Shown: piece after piece, positions 23,508-33,713 of the stretch | Position numbering within the stretch: the first letter of the stretch is position 1 | How the letters are laid out: every line of letters begins with the position of its first letter | Assembly (NCBI GenBank): GCA_004194705.1 | Contig: SADC01000473.1 | Location: 92,585 to 156,584 of the forward strand | Origin: Ditylenchus dipsaci | Taxonomy: Eukaryota > Nematoda > Chromadorea > Rhabditida > Anguinidae | Direction of reading: 5' to 3' | DNA: 64,000 bases | Notes under the pieces: generated by a model | Database searches by the model: none | What the model was told of the DNA's origin: nothing | What the model saw: the letters and a program-made list of their open reading frames with translations, nothing else | Made by a program: the position numbers and the translations under genes

Positions 23508-26500
23508 TCAATAAAGACCCGTCATCATATTCTTCTTCCTCATCCATTGCATATCTTCCTCCAACAAACTGACCGAAGAAGATTGCCCTTCTGACGAACC
23601 CTGCTCTTCAGTACTGTCTTCTTTGCTCAAACGTGTAAATCCGTTAGACATACAGCTGGAACTCGAAGCTGCTGAGGATGGAAATCAATCTGGACTGGTA
23701 TGGCCAGATTTTCAATAATAGTTTTGGGAATGAAGTCTTCAGTATTGATAATTTCTAGAAAATTTTTCACTTTCAATATTAAAAAAAAGTAATGTCTTAA
23801 AAAACCTTGTGGTTGCACATGTGCGCAGATGTTTTCAACAATATTCTTTCTGATCATAATTTGTTGAGCACAATTGTGTTGAGCCAACTTCAACAACTTG
23901 GTTTTCTCAACCTGTTTGTAGAGCAGACCACCATCAAAACTAGCTGGTGGACAGCTGGCTGCCTCAGCAATAAGGCACTGCACTCGTCTAGCAAACTCTG
24001 TGGATGTCTCACCTTGCCGGCGATGTTGGACAGGAAGGTAGTGAATGTCATAGACAATGGCCAAGAAGTCAATAGTCGCAAAAGGTAGTTGAAGAATTGG
24101 TTTTCACTCCAGTAGGAATCGCCAAATCTGGCATCTTGTCTATAATTATTCACTTATACTCTTACTTTTCGAAAATTATCAATCTAACACTTGGTTAAGC
24201 CCAAGACAGAGCACGTGAATGTGCTTTTTTAAAATATTTTTACTTATTTGAGAACGCCAGAACTGTTTTATTTTGAAGGCTTCACGTCAAATTCTTTTTC
24301 CTCGCTCAAAAATTAATAAAGATTTTTTGACAAAAAATGACCAAATTGTACTTTTTGTCTCTATATGTGACAATGGAGGGGGGGGGGGGTTGCCTTGGTC
24401 CCCACTTTTGTTTTTATTGTGATTTTTCAGGCTTAAGCTTAGGCAAGGCTAGCGTATGTTAGGACGAACTCAAACCTGAGTCTAAATTACGTTTGAGTCT
24501 GTCCTAACATACGCTAGCCTAGTCTCGCTTAAGCCTTATGACTAAAAAGTCTTCAAAAAACAACAGGAAGGACCAAGGTGACTCCCTCAGCAAAAGTATT
24601 TTTTAAAAGTTTTAAGATATTTCTTAAAACTTATTCTGACTTGAGAGAATCAACTAAAACAATTATATACTGTTAAATCTTTTAAAACCTCGTTGAGGGA
24701 GTCAGTCAATTTAGAAAGGCGTCGGTTCAAAAAGCTGTCGGTTTCGCTCTATTTTGGTGCAGTAGCATAATTTTTGAATCGAATAGGTAACTGACCAACC
24801 AAATACTGACTTATAAGGTATAGACCTTTGACCAGGAAACATTTTATTACTAGGATAAAGCGGAGGACTATACTCTTTCGTCCAGCACTGTAATATTTTC
24901 GGAAATCACTGAATAGAGTATGATGCTAGACGAAAGAGTATACTTACTTACTTCACCCATTAAAATTTTGAAAAGATTACTTTGACCAAAAACACTGGTC
25001 CTTTAACTAAATAAGAAGTTACCTTATAGCAATGGGATGCACATTGACACCTTCTTCAAATACAGCTCTTCTAAACTGCAATACTTTGGTATTATTTGTG
25101 CAATAGCCTTCTGGGAATATAAGCACAGGTCCAGAGGTCTAAAATAATCAAGTTAGGAATACTTTTTAATATTTTTAATTATTTTTATATACCCTGGCTA
25201 CATGAAGCACGGCGGCAGTAAAGTTTTTTCTTTCTTCTGCGCTAGCCCTCTCCAGCCAAATAGAGGGGCACAGCTTCTCGACCAGGCGTTCTATAGCCCA
25301 AATTATGCCTTCGTGCTTTTGTCCTGTCACTGTGTACAAGTATTTCCTTTCGGGATCAACATCCGCAAAATGATTTGGATATCGTTGGGGGAGAGGTGGT
25401 TAGCCACAGCCACACCTTTAATTCACACAAAATTATGTTAGAAAGGTAGAAAAAATAAATCTAGCTTACCAGGCCTTTTCGGTCTGTTTTCTGAGTTGTG
25501 ATACCTAGAAATATTTGAATGATTTTGGTATTAAGTAATTTTGTATGAGAAATGTCAAACCTGGCAACAAGTCCTGTGCCAGCGGTAAAAATACGACAGT
25601 AGAGTACAGCAATTCTGGTTTTAAATTCATCTGAGAACTTCACAAAGCAGGCCAAGATGCAGCAAAATATGAGAAACACAAAAGAAGTGAGTATCAAAGA
25701 TAGTCGGATGGGGAACAAAACTGCCACTCTGACCCATCCTTAATTATAAAAAAATTGTAAAAAAAAATTTATTGAAAAAATAAATAAAATTTTTTAAAAA
25801 TCTGTTCCATCGTATTTTAGTTACAGTCTGATCTGTTAATTTTTTTGGGAAAAGGGTACAGTCAAACCTCGATTAAGTGGCACCCTAGGGACCAAGCCTT
25901 AGGTGCCACTAAAACGAGGTGCCACTAAATCGAGGGTAAACTTTGTCCAAGTTTGGCCAACTCTGGCCACCAAATCGCCCTCAGGGTGCTACTAAATCGA
26001 GGGTGCCACTAAATCGGGGTTCGACTGTATGTCTAAAAAGCTGGTGTCAAAATAACATATCTCGGATCCTTAAATAGATACCGATTTTTGGTATTGGTAT
26101 ATAATTTTTTTATAAAGCCCACAAATTTAGAAATCCCAATTTCCATGATGAAAAAAGGGTTTTTGCTTTGGTCCCTCTTGTTGTTTGCTTACTGTTATTT
26201 CCAGGCTTAGGTGAGGGTCGAACATTTAAGGAACCTTGCGTACTTGTTTTTCACTCGTAAATTAGAGTTTGGTATCATTGCATAGCCAATATGCGAGGGG
26301 ACCAAGGCCTTTTTGGATTTCGAAAATGACTTTCTGAGTCACAGATTCAAATACTATTGGGCGCACACCTTGTTCTTTATCATTTAATTTTTTGATTTTC
26401 CCTTGCTCGAATAGTTTTGTTAGATAGCTAAAAGGTTGATGATCATTTTGACACCAAAACTTCTGAATAAAAGTGGGTAAAAATAAGATGTGAATCCAGT

Positions 26501-28071
26501 GTTATTCGAACCTGCGATCTAGTTATAAAGCCTCTGTGGTTTTTGAATTATTTACTAGCCTTCTCATCGTAATTTTTTTAGTCTATGAGCACTAGATCTT
26601 AACAAATTTGACTGAAAGTCGCATATTGGCTATCCAATGAGACCGATCTCTTATTTACGAGTGAAAAACAAGTGCGCGAGGTTTCCTTGTGAGATGTGTT
26701 TGAGTCCGTTAACATACACTAGCCAACCCTGCCTAAGCTTTAAAAATTTACAAAAAAATGAAGGGATCAATCCAAAAAACCACCCATTGTAAAAACATTT
26801 TATAACGAAAATTTTGGAACTTTTAAAATACCTGAGAATATTAACAAAAGAGTAGTTCCAAGTGCAGAGAATTTGTCTTGAGAGTAAAGAAATTGACGGA
26901 GAGAAACTTTGAGTCTTTGAGCAAGGGTCCCTGGTTCTTCTATTTGGTACAATGGAGCTTGACCAAAAAGTGCTTAGAACGTCGTCCTAAAAACAACTTT
27001 TTGTTTTTATAGGTTTTACAAAGCTTTCCATTCACCTCGATAATAGCCTCAAGACCACTGTGCAGCATTTGCAAATTAGCTTCAAAAAAAGTGGAGCAGC
27101 AATCAGATGGGCCATCAGCTTCTAGGGCATCACAACAAGAGTATTCTGCACTAGTGGTGCTGGCTGGTCGAGAAGAAGCACCACTAGCTGTGCTACTGCT
27201 GCCCCAACCAAAGAGATCAAACTGGATACTGGACTGCTTTTCTATTATGTTCTCCAAAATGGTGCAGTCCTGAAGTATAATGAGAATTACGGAATTTAAC
27301 ATCGATTAAGGTATTCTCAGTTTTTCTAGATTGCAATTTTTTTAAATTTTTGATTTAAGTCTTGATATTAAAACACCCCTAGCAACCAAACCACGAAATG
27401 AACCAATCAAAATTATGGTTTGGATATGATATAGCAAAAAAATATTATCGGCGAAAAAAGTCGATTCAAAACAGAGTTTTGAAAAACGACCTAAAAAATA
27501 GCTATCGACATTCAAAACCCGGAGAATTTCTTGCTACACCCTGTGCTTAAGGAAAACTATTAAAAAATTTTTCTTTAAAATATTTTTTAGCTCAAAATTC
27601 GATGCTAGTGAATTTATCCACCCTCCCCGCCCATTTCATTTTTAGGGGTACCTAAAACCACCATTTTCGAATTTGTTTCAAAGAAACTGATATTAGTAAT
27701 GGCCAGGTTCTGAGCCTAAACCTAAGCATAAATTATGAGGAGGGGGTGGTTATACGACACTAATCCTCAATGCTTTTTATTATTATTATAAGAAATAGGA
27801 TAAATTTTACAAAAAAGTAAGATTTAACCTATTTTCGTCTTTGTAATAAACTACCGAATAAAAAATTACAAATTTCAGACTAAACCCACCTTAGAGAAAA
27901 ATCCTTGAAGAAAAAGCACCGCTTGAAGGTACTTATGAGGCAAGGATCTCCATCCAGCGCCCACAAAAATAAGTACCAAAGTGGTGACATACCCCGCAGC
28001 TATGGAAGAAAAGTAGGCAAAAAAGAACAGGGCCAGCATCCTGCCCCAAAACAGGGTACTATGATCTTGGA
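23508..28071 (-). CDS. Glycerol-3-phosphate acyltransferase, GPAT3/4 type
   Basis: ER membrane enzyme catalysing acyl-CoA plus glycerol-3-phosphate to lysophosphatidate, the first step of glycerolipid synthesis. Exons: 27890-28071 (N-terminal membrane helices), 27036-27269 (Ser-rich, then GLEAIIE), 26832-26986 (DDVLSTF), 25561-25738 (FPIRLSL helix), 25470-25504 (35-nt microexon, YHNSENRPKRPG), 25193-25415 (VANHLSPND, acyltransferase motif I; GQKHEG; WLER), 25023-25138 (FPEG motif III; NVHPIAI), 23806-24139 (FGDSYW, LLRLLTSW, then IVYDIHYLP in the next frame) and 23508-23754 (tail). Exon phases agree. Frame slips lie at T, C and G runs near 26965, 25392 and 24059 and probably near 23670, where a Ser/Glu-rich tail (STEEQGSSEGQSSSVSLLEE) reads on to 23508. 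It resembles human GPAT4 and nematode acl-4/acl-5. The first exon is not found. Confidence 0.88.
24370..24545. repeat. Palindromic repeat family C, copy 2 (in GPAT intron)
   Basis: GGCTTAAGCTTAGGCAAGGC is mirrored by GCTTAAGCC, with GCTAGCGTATGTTAGGACGA / TGTCCTAACATACGCTAGCC inside. It is preceded by poly-G and TTGCCTTGGTCCCC, and followed by GGAAGGACCAAGG, so a GACCAAGGC module brackets the palindrome on both sides. Confidence 0.75.
25857..26029. mobile_element. Tigger-like MITE (173 bp), copy word GGTGCCACTAAATCGAGG
   Basis: Left TACAGTCAAACCTCGATTAA and right, inverted, TACAGTCGAACCCCGATTTA, with TA at both ends. The word GGTGCCACTAAATCGAGG appears four times with small changes, plus its complement in the left end. 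It sits in a GPAT intron. Confidence 0.85.
26229..26693. mobile_element. Inverted-repeat MITE family B, copy 2 (in GPAT intron)
   Basis: The left end AAGGAACCTTGCGTACTTGT is complementary to the right end ACAAGTGCGCGAGGTTTCCTT, continuing through CACTCGTAAAT. Internal order and orientation match 5186-5732. It is inserted within a family C half-copy (CTTAGGTGAGG on the left, TGTTTGAGTCCGTTAACATAC on the right). Confidence 0.65.
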
Positions 28072-28447
28072 CTAAAACAAAAGAGACTTAAAGCTCAGGC
28101 AGCTGTCATCTAGAAAATAAGTAGTGGCTTGGTCAGACTAGAACTTAAAATGTATTTAGCAATAGTAAATGACTAAGTATCCAGACAAATCCACATTAAA
28201 ATATTGTTAGCCAACAAATAAGTTCATTGGACCTTGCTGAAATTGATTGTTTTACACGTATTCTTGTAGTAATAATAAAGTGGAAATATTATTATCTAAA
28301 CAGTGTTGAAATAATTTATTATTGATACACTGATAAATGATGGGGAAAGACAAAAGAGTGTGGTCTCAAATATATTTATCTATCACAAGGAAGTTTTATT
28401 CGATAAGTTGATAGATTAGTTTTGGCTGTTACGAACATTTCAAAAAT
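28072..28447. other. Region upstream of first identified GPAT exon
   Basis: The start codon of the acyltransferase should be on the minus strand here or beyond, but no exon could be recognised. Confidence 0.35.
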
Positions 28448-28745
28448 ACCGTCGATCCTCGTTATACCTTCAGCCTTTTGTTAGTTGTCTAGTCTAGAAT
28501 GTCGAGAAGTCTTAGATTTCACCGGTCGTTTTTTTTTTAATTTCATCAATCTCGCCGTTAAGACTCGCGGATACTCGATAAACCGACACAACTTTGAAAT
28601 GAAGAAGTGCTGGTTTATTTTTATTTACAAAAATTATCGGGGAAATCAGAATCCTTGTGATATTTCGGAGTAGACTGACAAATAAGTTGTGACAAAAAAG
28701 TTCAAAAGTTAAGAGTTTCAAAGATCGAGGGTCGGCAATACTTAG
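28448..28745. mobile_element. Diverged Tigger-like element
   Basis: The left end TACCGTCGATCCTCGTTATA and right end CGAGGGTCGGCAATA are roughly complementary. The interior has TTCACCGGTCGTTTTTT and ATCCTTGTGATATTTCGGAG, the same core seen in the elements at 39357, 42782 and 51625. Overlapping frames at 28485-28775 are within it. Confidence 0.5.
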
Positions 28746-29163
28746 AGAGGCTCGGACTATCAGAGCGGTATGCAATTTTAAATTTTGGATTTTCGGAAAC
28801 GAAACATCTTATTCATATAATACTCTACCCCGTTTCCGCCCGAATTGTTTTCGTCAAAAGTCGTTATAGCCAAAACCGTTACGTTTTTAATTAATTAGCT
28901 TGCTACATATGGTTTTTCTAAAACATTTCGTGGATATTCTTATTTACAAGTTAATACTCGAATTGCTACTGGAGAGATTGGCTTAATTTTTGAGCATGAG
29001 TTTGTAAATGACCATATGTGCAAAATTCACTAAAAACGCCAAAAGTACTCGGAAAATTCCAGGATTCCGCAAATTGTAGAGTTTTTAGTAAAATCTGTAA
29101 ATTTGATCATTTACAACCTTATGCACAAAATGTAGTTCCTCTCTCTAGCATCAATTTGAGTAT

Positions 29164-29327
29164 TACAGTCGAGTCTCGATATAACGCGACCCCTCGGGAC
29201 CGTAAAAAGGTCGCGATATATCAGGGGTCGCGTTATATCGAAGGTAAATTTGACTGACTTCCTTTTGCTAGGATGATTTGAAGGGTCGCGTTATATCGGG
29301 GTTTCATTATATCGCGACTCGACTGTA
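29164..29327. mobile_element. Tigger-like MITE (164 bp), copy word GGTCGCGTTATATCG
   Basis: Left TACAGTCGAGTCTCGATATA and right, inverted, TACAGTCGAGTCGCGATATA, flanked by TA. The word GGGTCGCGTTATATCG is repeated three times inside and present complemented in the left end. Confidence 0.85.
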
Positions 29328-30029
29328 ACTTGAAAATGAGAATCAAGTATTAAAGATGCACGAAATTACTTAGAAAACCCATATGCACAAAGCTGATTAA
29401 TTAGAACTAACGGTTTGGCTACAACAATTTTTGATGGAAACGATTTGGGCTAAAACTGGGTAGAGCCTAATACTCATTTTACAACAAAATCCTGAGGTCC
29501 GACATTATTTTTCGCTTCAATTTTAATGTTTTACCAAGAGTGCTGGTTCTTCGGTACGAAAAATTGTTGTTCTATTTTTTACAATAAAAACACCAAAAAC
29601 AAAGAAAGCGAAAAATTAGATAAATAGAGAAATACATAATAGAAGAGCACTTCCTCAAACCAAAACACAATTAAGGGTTTGCCAACCGTTTGAAAGAGTA
29701 ATAGTTTTACGGTTGAAGACGGCTAACTTTGAAAGCATTCTTTTATTGAAAGATATTGAACACATTTCCAACCCCTACAGCTCACCACTGGCTAATTTAA
29801 AACAGTTTTTGGACTTTACTTTTTTTGACGTAGTTTTTCTAAGTACAGTCAACTCCCGAACCCCCGTGTACACATTGTGTACACTTGGTCAGAAGTAGAA
29901 ACTTTGTTCATAGCCTATTCTCCATTGCATCCATTTGTACTTACAACGACGGAGGACGTTTGCCGCTTAATTTGGGGTTTTCTATGAAAAAATTGATAGT
30001 TGGTAAATTTTAAATTTTACCATAGTATG
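29328..30029. other. Spacer, nothing identified
   Basis: AT-rich. The frame at 29713-29898 has no recognisable domain. Confidence 0.4.
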
Positions 30030-30037
30030 GTAAAATC

Positions 30038-30527
30038 TAGGGTTGTGTTACCGATTGGTGACTGAAAATTGCGGTAAGTTACAGTAACCCGATAAGTTAC
30101 GTTACCGGTAAATTAAAAACGGTTAGTTACCCATAATACCGTAAACCATTAGTTATAATTTTTATCATTCAAGTGAATTTCATTGCTGAACAAATAGCAG
30201 ATTCGTGCAGACCTAGTCGGACGGCAGTCAAAGTTCGATACAGAAGCCATGGAGGCCACTAAATTAGAATTGCTGTATCGAGGTTTCGAATCTTTTAATA
30301 TTCACGAGGGCCACTGAGGGAGACACCACTACAGGCCCATATATAAGTTAACTGCACAGTCGCAGTTAACTGTGCAGCCACAGTTAACTGTACAGCCACA
30401 GTTAAGTGTACAGAGTCCTTTCTTCTCGATTTATTAACTAGTAACTCTGGGTAGCTTTAAAAAGTTCTGGTAATCTATTGGTAAGTTACCAAAGTAAGTT
30501 ACCGTGGTAGCTTACCACTGAACCCTA
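30038..30527. mobile_element. hAT-like element, copy word GGTAAGTTACC
   Basis: Ends TAGGGTTGTGTTACC and, inverted, TAGGGTTCAGTGGTAAGC. The flanks GTAAAATC (30030-30037) and TTAAAATA (30528-30535) share six of eight bases. Both subterminal zones repeat GGTAAGTTACC / GTTACC words. A short tandem of CAGTTAACTGTGCAGCCA lies at about 30355-30415. Confidence 0.6.
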
Positions 30528-31839
30528 TTAAAATAACATTGGTGGTCCTGTTGTACCCTTATAGGTGCAAACACGATGCAGGCGGTTAATCGATAGGCGT
30601 CTGTTAGCCCTTGTGTTTTGTGAGATAGGGTCCGAAAACTGTTTGAAAAAGACCGAAGGCGATTTAGAACGGACAAATTTAATGTCAACTGTATTTTATA
30701 AGTAATAATAAATTTTTAAAATATAGTATACTGGGAAAGCAAAACTTGTATTGCTCGTAAATGTGTGATAGAGTGCTTAGTTAAAAGAAGATGAAGAAAG
30801 GTCATTAAAAAGAAGATTAGATCAATACTGTTCACATACATACACGTGCTGATAACTTTTGCAGACAATTAATAGGCATTTTAAAGTGAGTCTAAGATAA
30901 GCAATTTTCTCAGTCTAAAAGGACAGGCTAACCTTGATAAGACCAGCAAAATGATTGCCAAAATTTTTGCATAAAAGTTAATCTCTTTTTTAGTAAAATA
31001 GTGCAAGTTTAAAACTTTCTGTTTTGATTTTTAACTATCGAAAATCTTTTTAATAGTGTTTTTTTTCAATACCCCGTTCAGTTACCGTATTTATTTAAAT
31101 AAGGCCTAGTGGTACTTATTTTTTAAAAACACCTAAAATAAAGAAAAAAATTTAGATCAATATCGAGATTTTCGGATGCTCAACCGAAAAATGAAATCAA
31201 TAAAGCTCGTGAGAATTGAGAAGAGAAGAGCAGGTTTGCGAAATATTTTCTCCGGGCCGAGATATAAGTTATCAAAGTTAGATCAAGTTTATCAAAGTTG
31301 GGGGTGGAGCCTTGTTAGATATTAGAAGAAATACGTTATTAGATGAAATACGGTAACTTGCTGCATTTGAGACCAACTGACTCAAAAAAATATGACTTTA
31401 ACTTTCTGTCGATCAGGCTGACGATATTTATTAGCTGAATTTAACAAAACAAAATTACGAAAATTCAATCTATGCACAAGGAAAAATTTTTCATAATGAA
31501 GCACACATTCGTAAACAAGTATATTAAATTAATACTTTTCAGTTAGCCTCACACTATTTTTTTTTCAAATTTATTTGTACATCTATACACCGGTAACTAT
31601 AGTTGTTGCAGTGTAAAACAAAAAAACGCTAAAGACAAAAAGAGCAAAAAAGGGTAGAGAAATAGACAAATTTGTAAAAATAATAATCCCTTACAAAAAA
31701 ATAATACGTAAAATCAATAGAAAAAATTAGTAAAATGCGTATTTGTTCTACAAGCAAAATTCACAACAAAACTTTAACAAAGCCTCTTGCGCTGATGCCG
31801 CTGATCAAGATTAGCTGAACAACAAGAAAAAATAATTCT
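30528..31839. other. AT-rich spacer, no gene identified
   Basis: No exon-like frames. ATTAGATGAAATACGGTAAC near 31340 resembles repeats at 43570-43600 and 59870-59893. Confidence 0.4.
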
Positions 31840-32100
31840 TTATGCAGAAGAAATGGTGTCTAAAGCAGAAGCAAAAGGTTGAAGGTCAGCAGACAGCCTA
31901 GAATTTAGTCTCTTAACTAAGAGAAAAGCAGCAAAACTTCTTTGCCTGTCTTCTTTTAAGATATCTTTTGCGTTCAGACACACGCAACACACTAATTTTA
32001 TTATTTGCCAGACTAGTGCTATGTGCGTACTTTGATGGTTAGACAAGGCATTTAGTTGTGGTGAGTGATCCTCTATTTCTCTGTCCGCCTGCTTTTTCAT
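31840..32100 (-). CDS. Uncertain ORF, 86 codons
   Basis: An open frame with amphipathic, non-repetitive composition (HIALVWQIIKLVCCVCLNAK, then ERQ/RSF and SRLSADLQPF) ending in TAA. The frame continues upstream without a stop to a CTGACAG acceptor-like site near 32120, so it could be a last exon. No domain, partner exon or homologue is recognised. It could equally be a transposon remnant. Confidence 0.25.
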   Translation of the reverse strand: MKKQADREIEDHSPQLNALSNHQSTHIALVWQIIKLVCCVCLNAKDILKEDRQRSFAAFLLVKRLNSRLSADLQPFASALDTISSA

Positions 32101-32861
32101 TCGCTCTTTTTTTCGCTGTCAGATTGTCTAGTGCTGTTTTTATACGCAGTGGAAAATTCCTAGAATGAAAAAAAATTGACTATTAGTTTAGATAGTTCTA
32201 ATGTAAACACACGTTTTTTTAAAGAAATAAATATTGAGTCATGTTAAAAATTTTGTTAGCAACATTTTCGTAAAAATTCGAGCAACTTTAATTATTTATG
32301 TATGAGTCAAGCAATTTTATTAAATTTTCAACTATAAATTAATCAGCGAACTATTTTTCCTTGAATTACACTATTTTTTGATATCGTTCTTAAAGACCAT
32401 TGCTTAGCACTCTAAAGGCGGCTGATTTTCGAGGTCTTTGTATCTCCAAAATTTTAGGTACTTTTCCGTCGGCTTTTTTTTGGATTGCATGACCCCAGTA
32501 GTGGTTCAGATGATGGCAATAACAGAGGCCTTAAAGAAATCATCATTCAAAAAATGAGCAATTTCGGGCAGGAGTCTTTTATACCGCATGTTCTCAAAAG
32601 TGTGTTTTGACCACTTTTTTAAGCTAACCCGGCTGTTATTTGGGTCGAAAACATGTTTTCAGGTGGTGGACGGATATATGCCTAAAAAACTTTTTTGCCT
32701 TAGCCTTAGGTGACCAAGGTAAAAGGTATCAGAGAGTAGCTGGATGACTGATTTTTTGTTCACATAGGGGTGTTCTACCTCGGTTTGATCACTGGAGGTA
32801 AGCGAAAAGAATTTATATATACATTTTTGAACAATGCTCGGAATCATGTCTAAATGGTGAA
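32101..32861. other. Spacer, nothing identified
   Basis: AT-rich. CTTTTTTGCCTTAGCC and TGACCAAGGTAAAA near 32690-32722 are diverged GACCAAGGC-type modules. Confidence 0.35.
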
Positions 32862-33242
32862 AACCCAACTGGTATAGATTTTGAACGAACTTTTCAAACT
32901 TTTTATTAGAAACCGTTTATTTTCAAGGCGAAAGTTTATGAAAGGCAACTTTTAATACCAAAATTTTTTCTTGAATAAATCCTTTAAGATCAGATCAAAA
33001 TAATCATAATGAGCTGAGAAAATCAATAGATGAGAAGATGAGTGGTGCAAATTTTCGGACTGGTCTACTCAAAATAGCAACATCTCAGCTCATCATGATT
33101 TTTTTGATTTGATCTTGACGGATTCAGATTTGGTAAGAAATTTCGTTATTAGAAGTGGGTTTTAAAAAACTTTCGCCATGAAAATTTACGATTACTAATA
33201 AAAAGTTTGAAAAGTTTGTTCATCAAGCTATACGAGTTGGGT
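32862..33242. repeat. Foldback MITE (381 bp)
   Basis: AACCCAACTGGTATAG pairs with CTATACGAGTTGGGTATC. The arms continue through GAACTTTTCAAACTTTTTATTAG and its complement, and through ATCAGATCAAAATAATCAT / ATGATTTTTTTGATTTGATC, with the turn near 33050. Confidence 0.7.
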
Positions 33243-33713
33243 ATCGTCCGTCTAAAGTAAGTGGGTGTGCAAAGATTTGGGATTCTAAAAGATTGACAAA
33301 TATTAAAAAAAGACATCTGGCAATCCTGGGTAGAGGCTCACAGAGTTGTAAAAGATTATAAATAATATAGAATTCATTGCTAATCATTCCAAGCCAACTA
33401 TTTTTACCAGCTTTTTTCTATTAAATAAAAGAACATGATTAACCTGGTCAACTCTGCAGCTAGTTAGCTTCAACACCAAACCTAGTGCACATTTTTCTAA
33501 ATTTGGGCCTCTGAATCTATTTTACACTTTTGACTTAACGGGTGAGGAAAGTCTTGGGGGATTTGAGCCACGTTGTTTTAAAATAAGAGCTGTGAATCTT
33601 CTCTTTCATAAAAAGTAATATAAGTCGAACTCAAGCATTTATTGTACCGAGGTAAATCAGTGAAATAACAAAAAATGTATATATATGATTAAAAACATAG
33701 AAAAAATTGAGCA
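33243..33713. other. Spacer at 3' end of FAF1-like gene
   Basis: Nothing recognisable apart from possible 3' UTR of the minus-strand gene ending at 33714. Confidence 0.35.

Noticed and set aside
30355..30415. Regularly repeated CAGTTAACTGTGCAGCCA units, CRISPR-like at first sight
   Set aside because: Units are directly adjacent with no unique spacers and lie inside a hAT-like element in a spliced eukaryotic genome.
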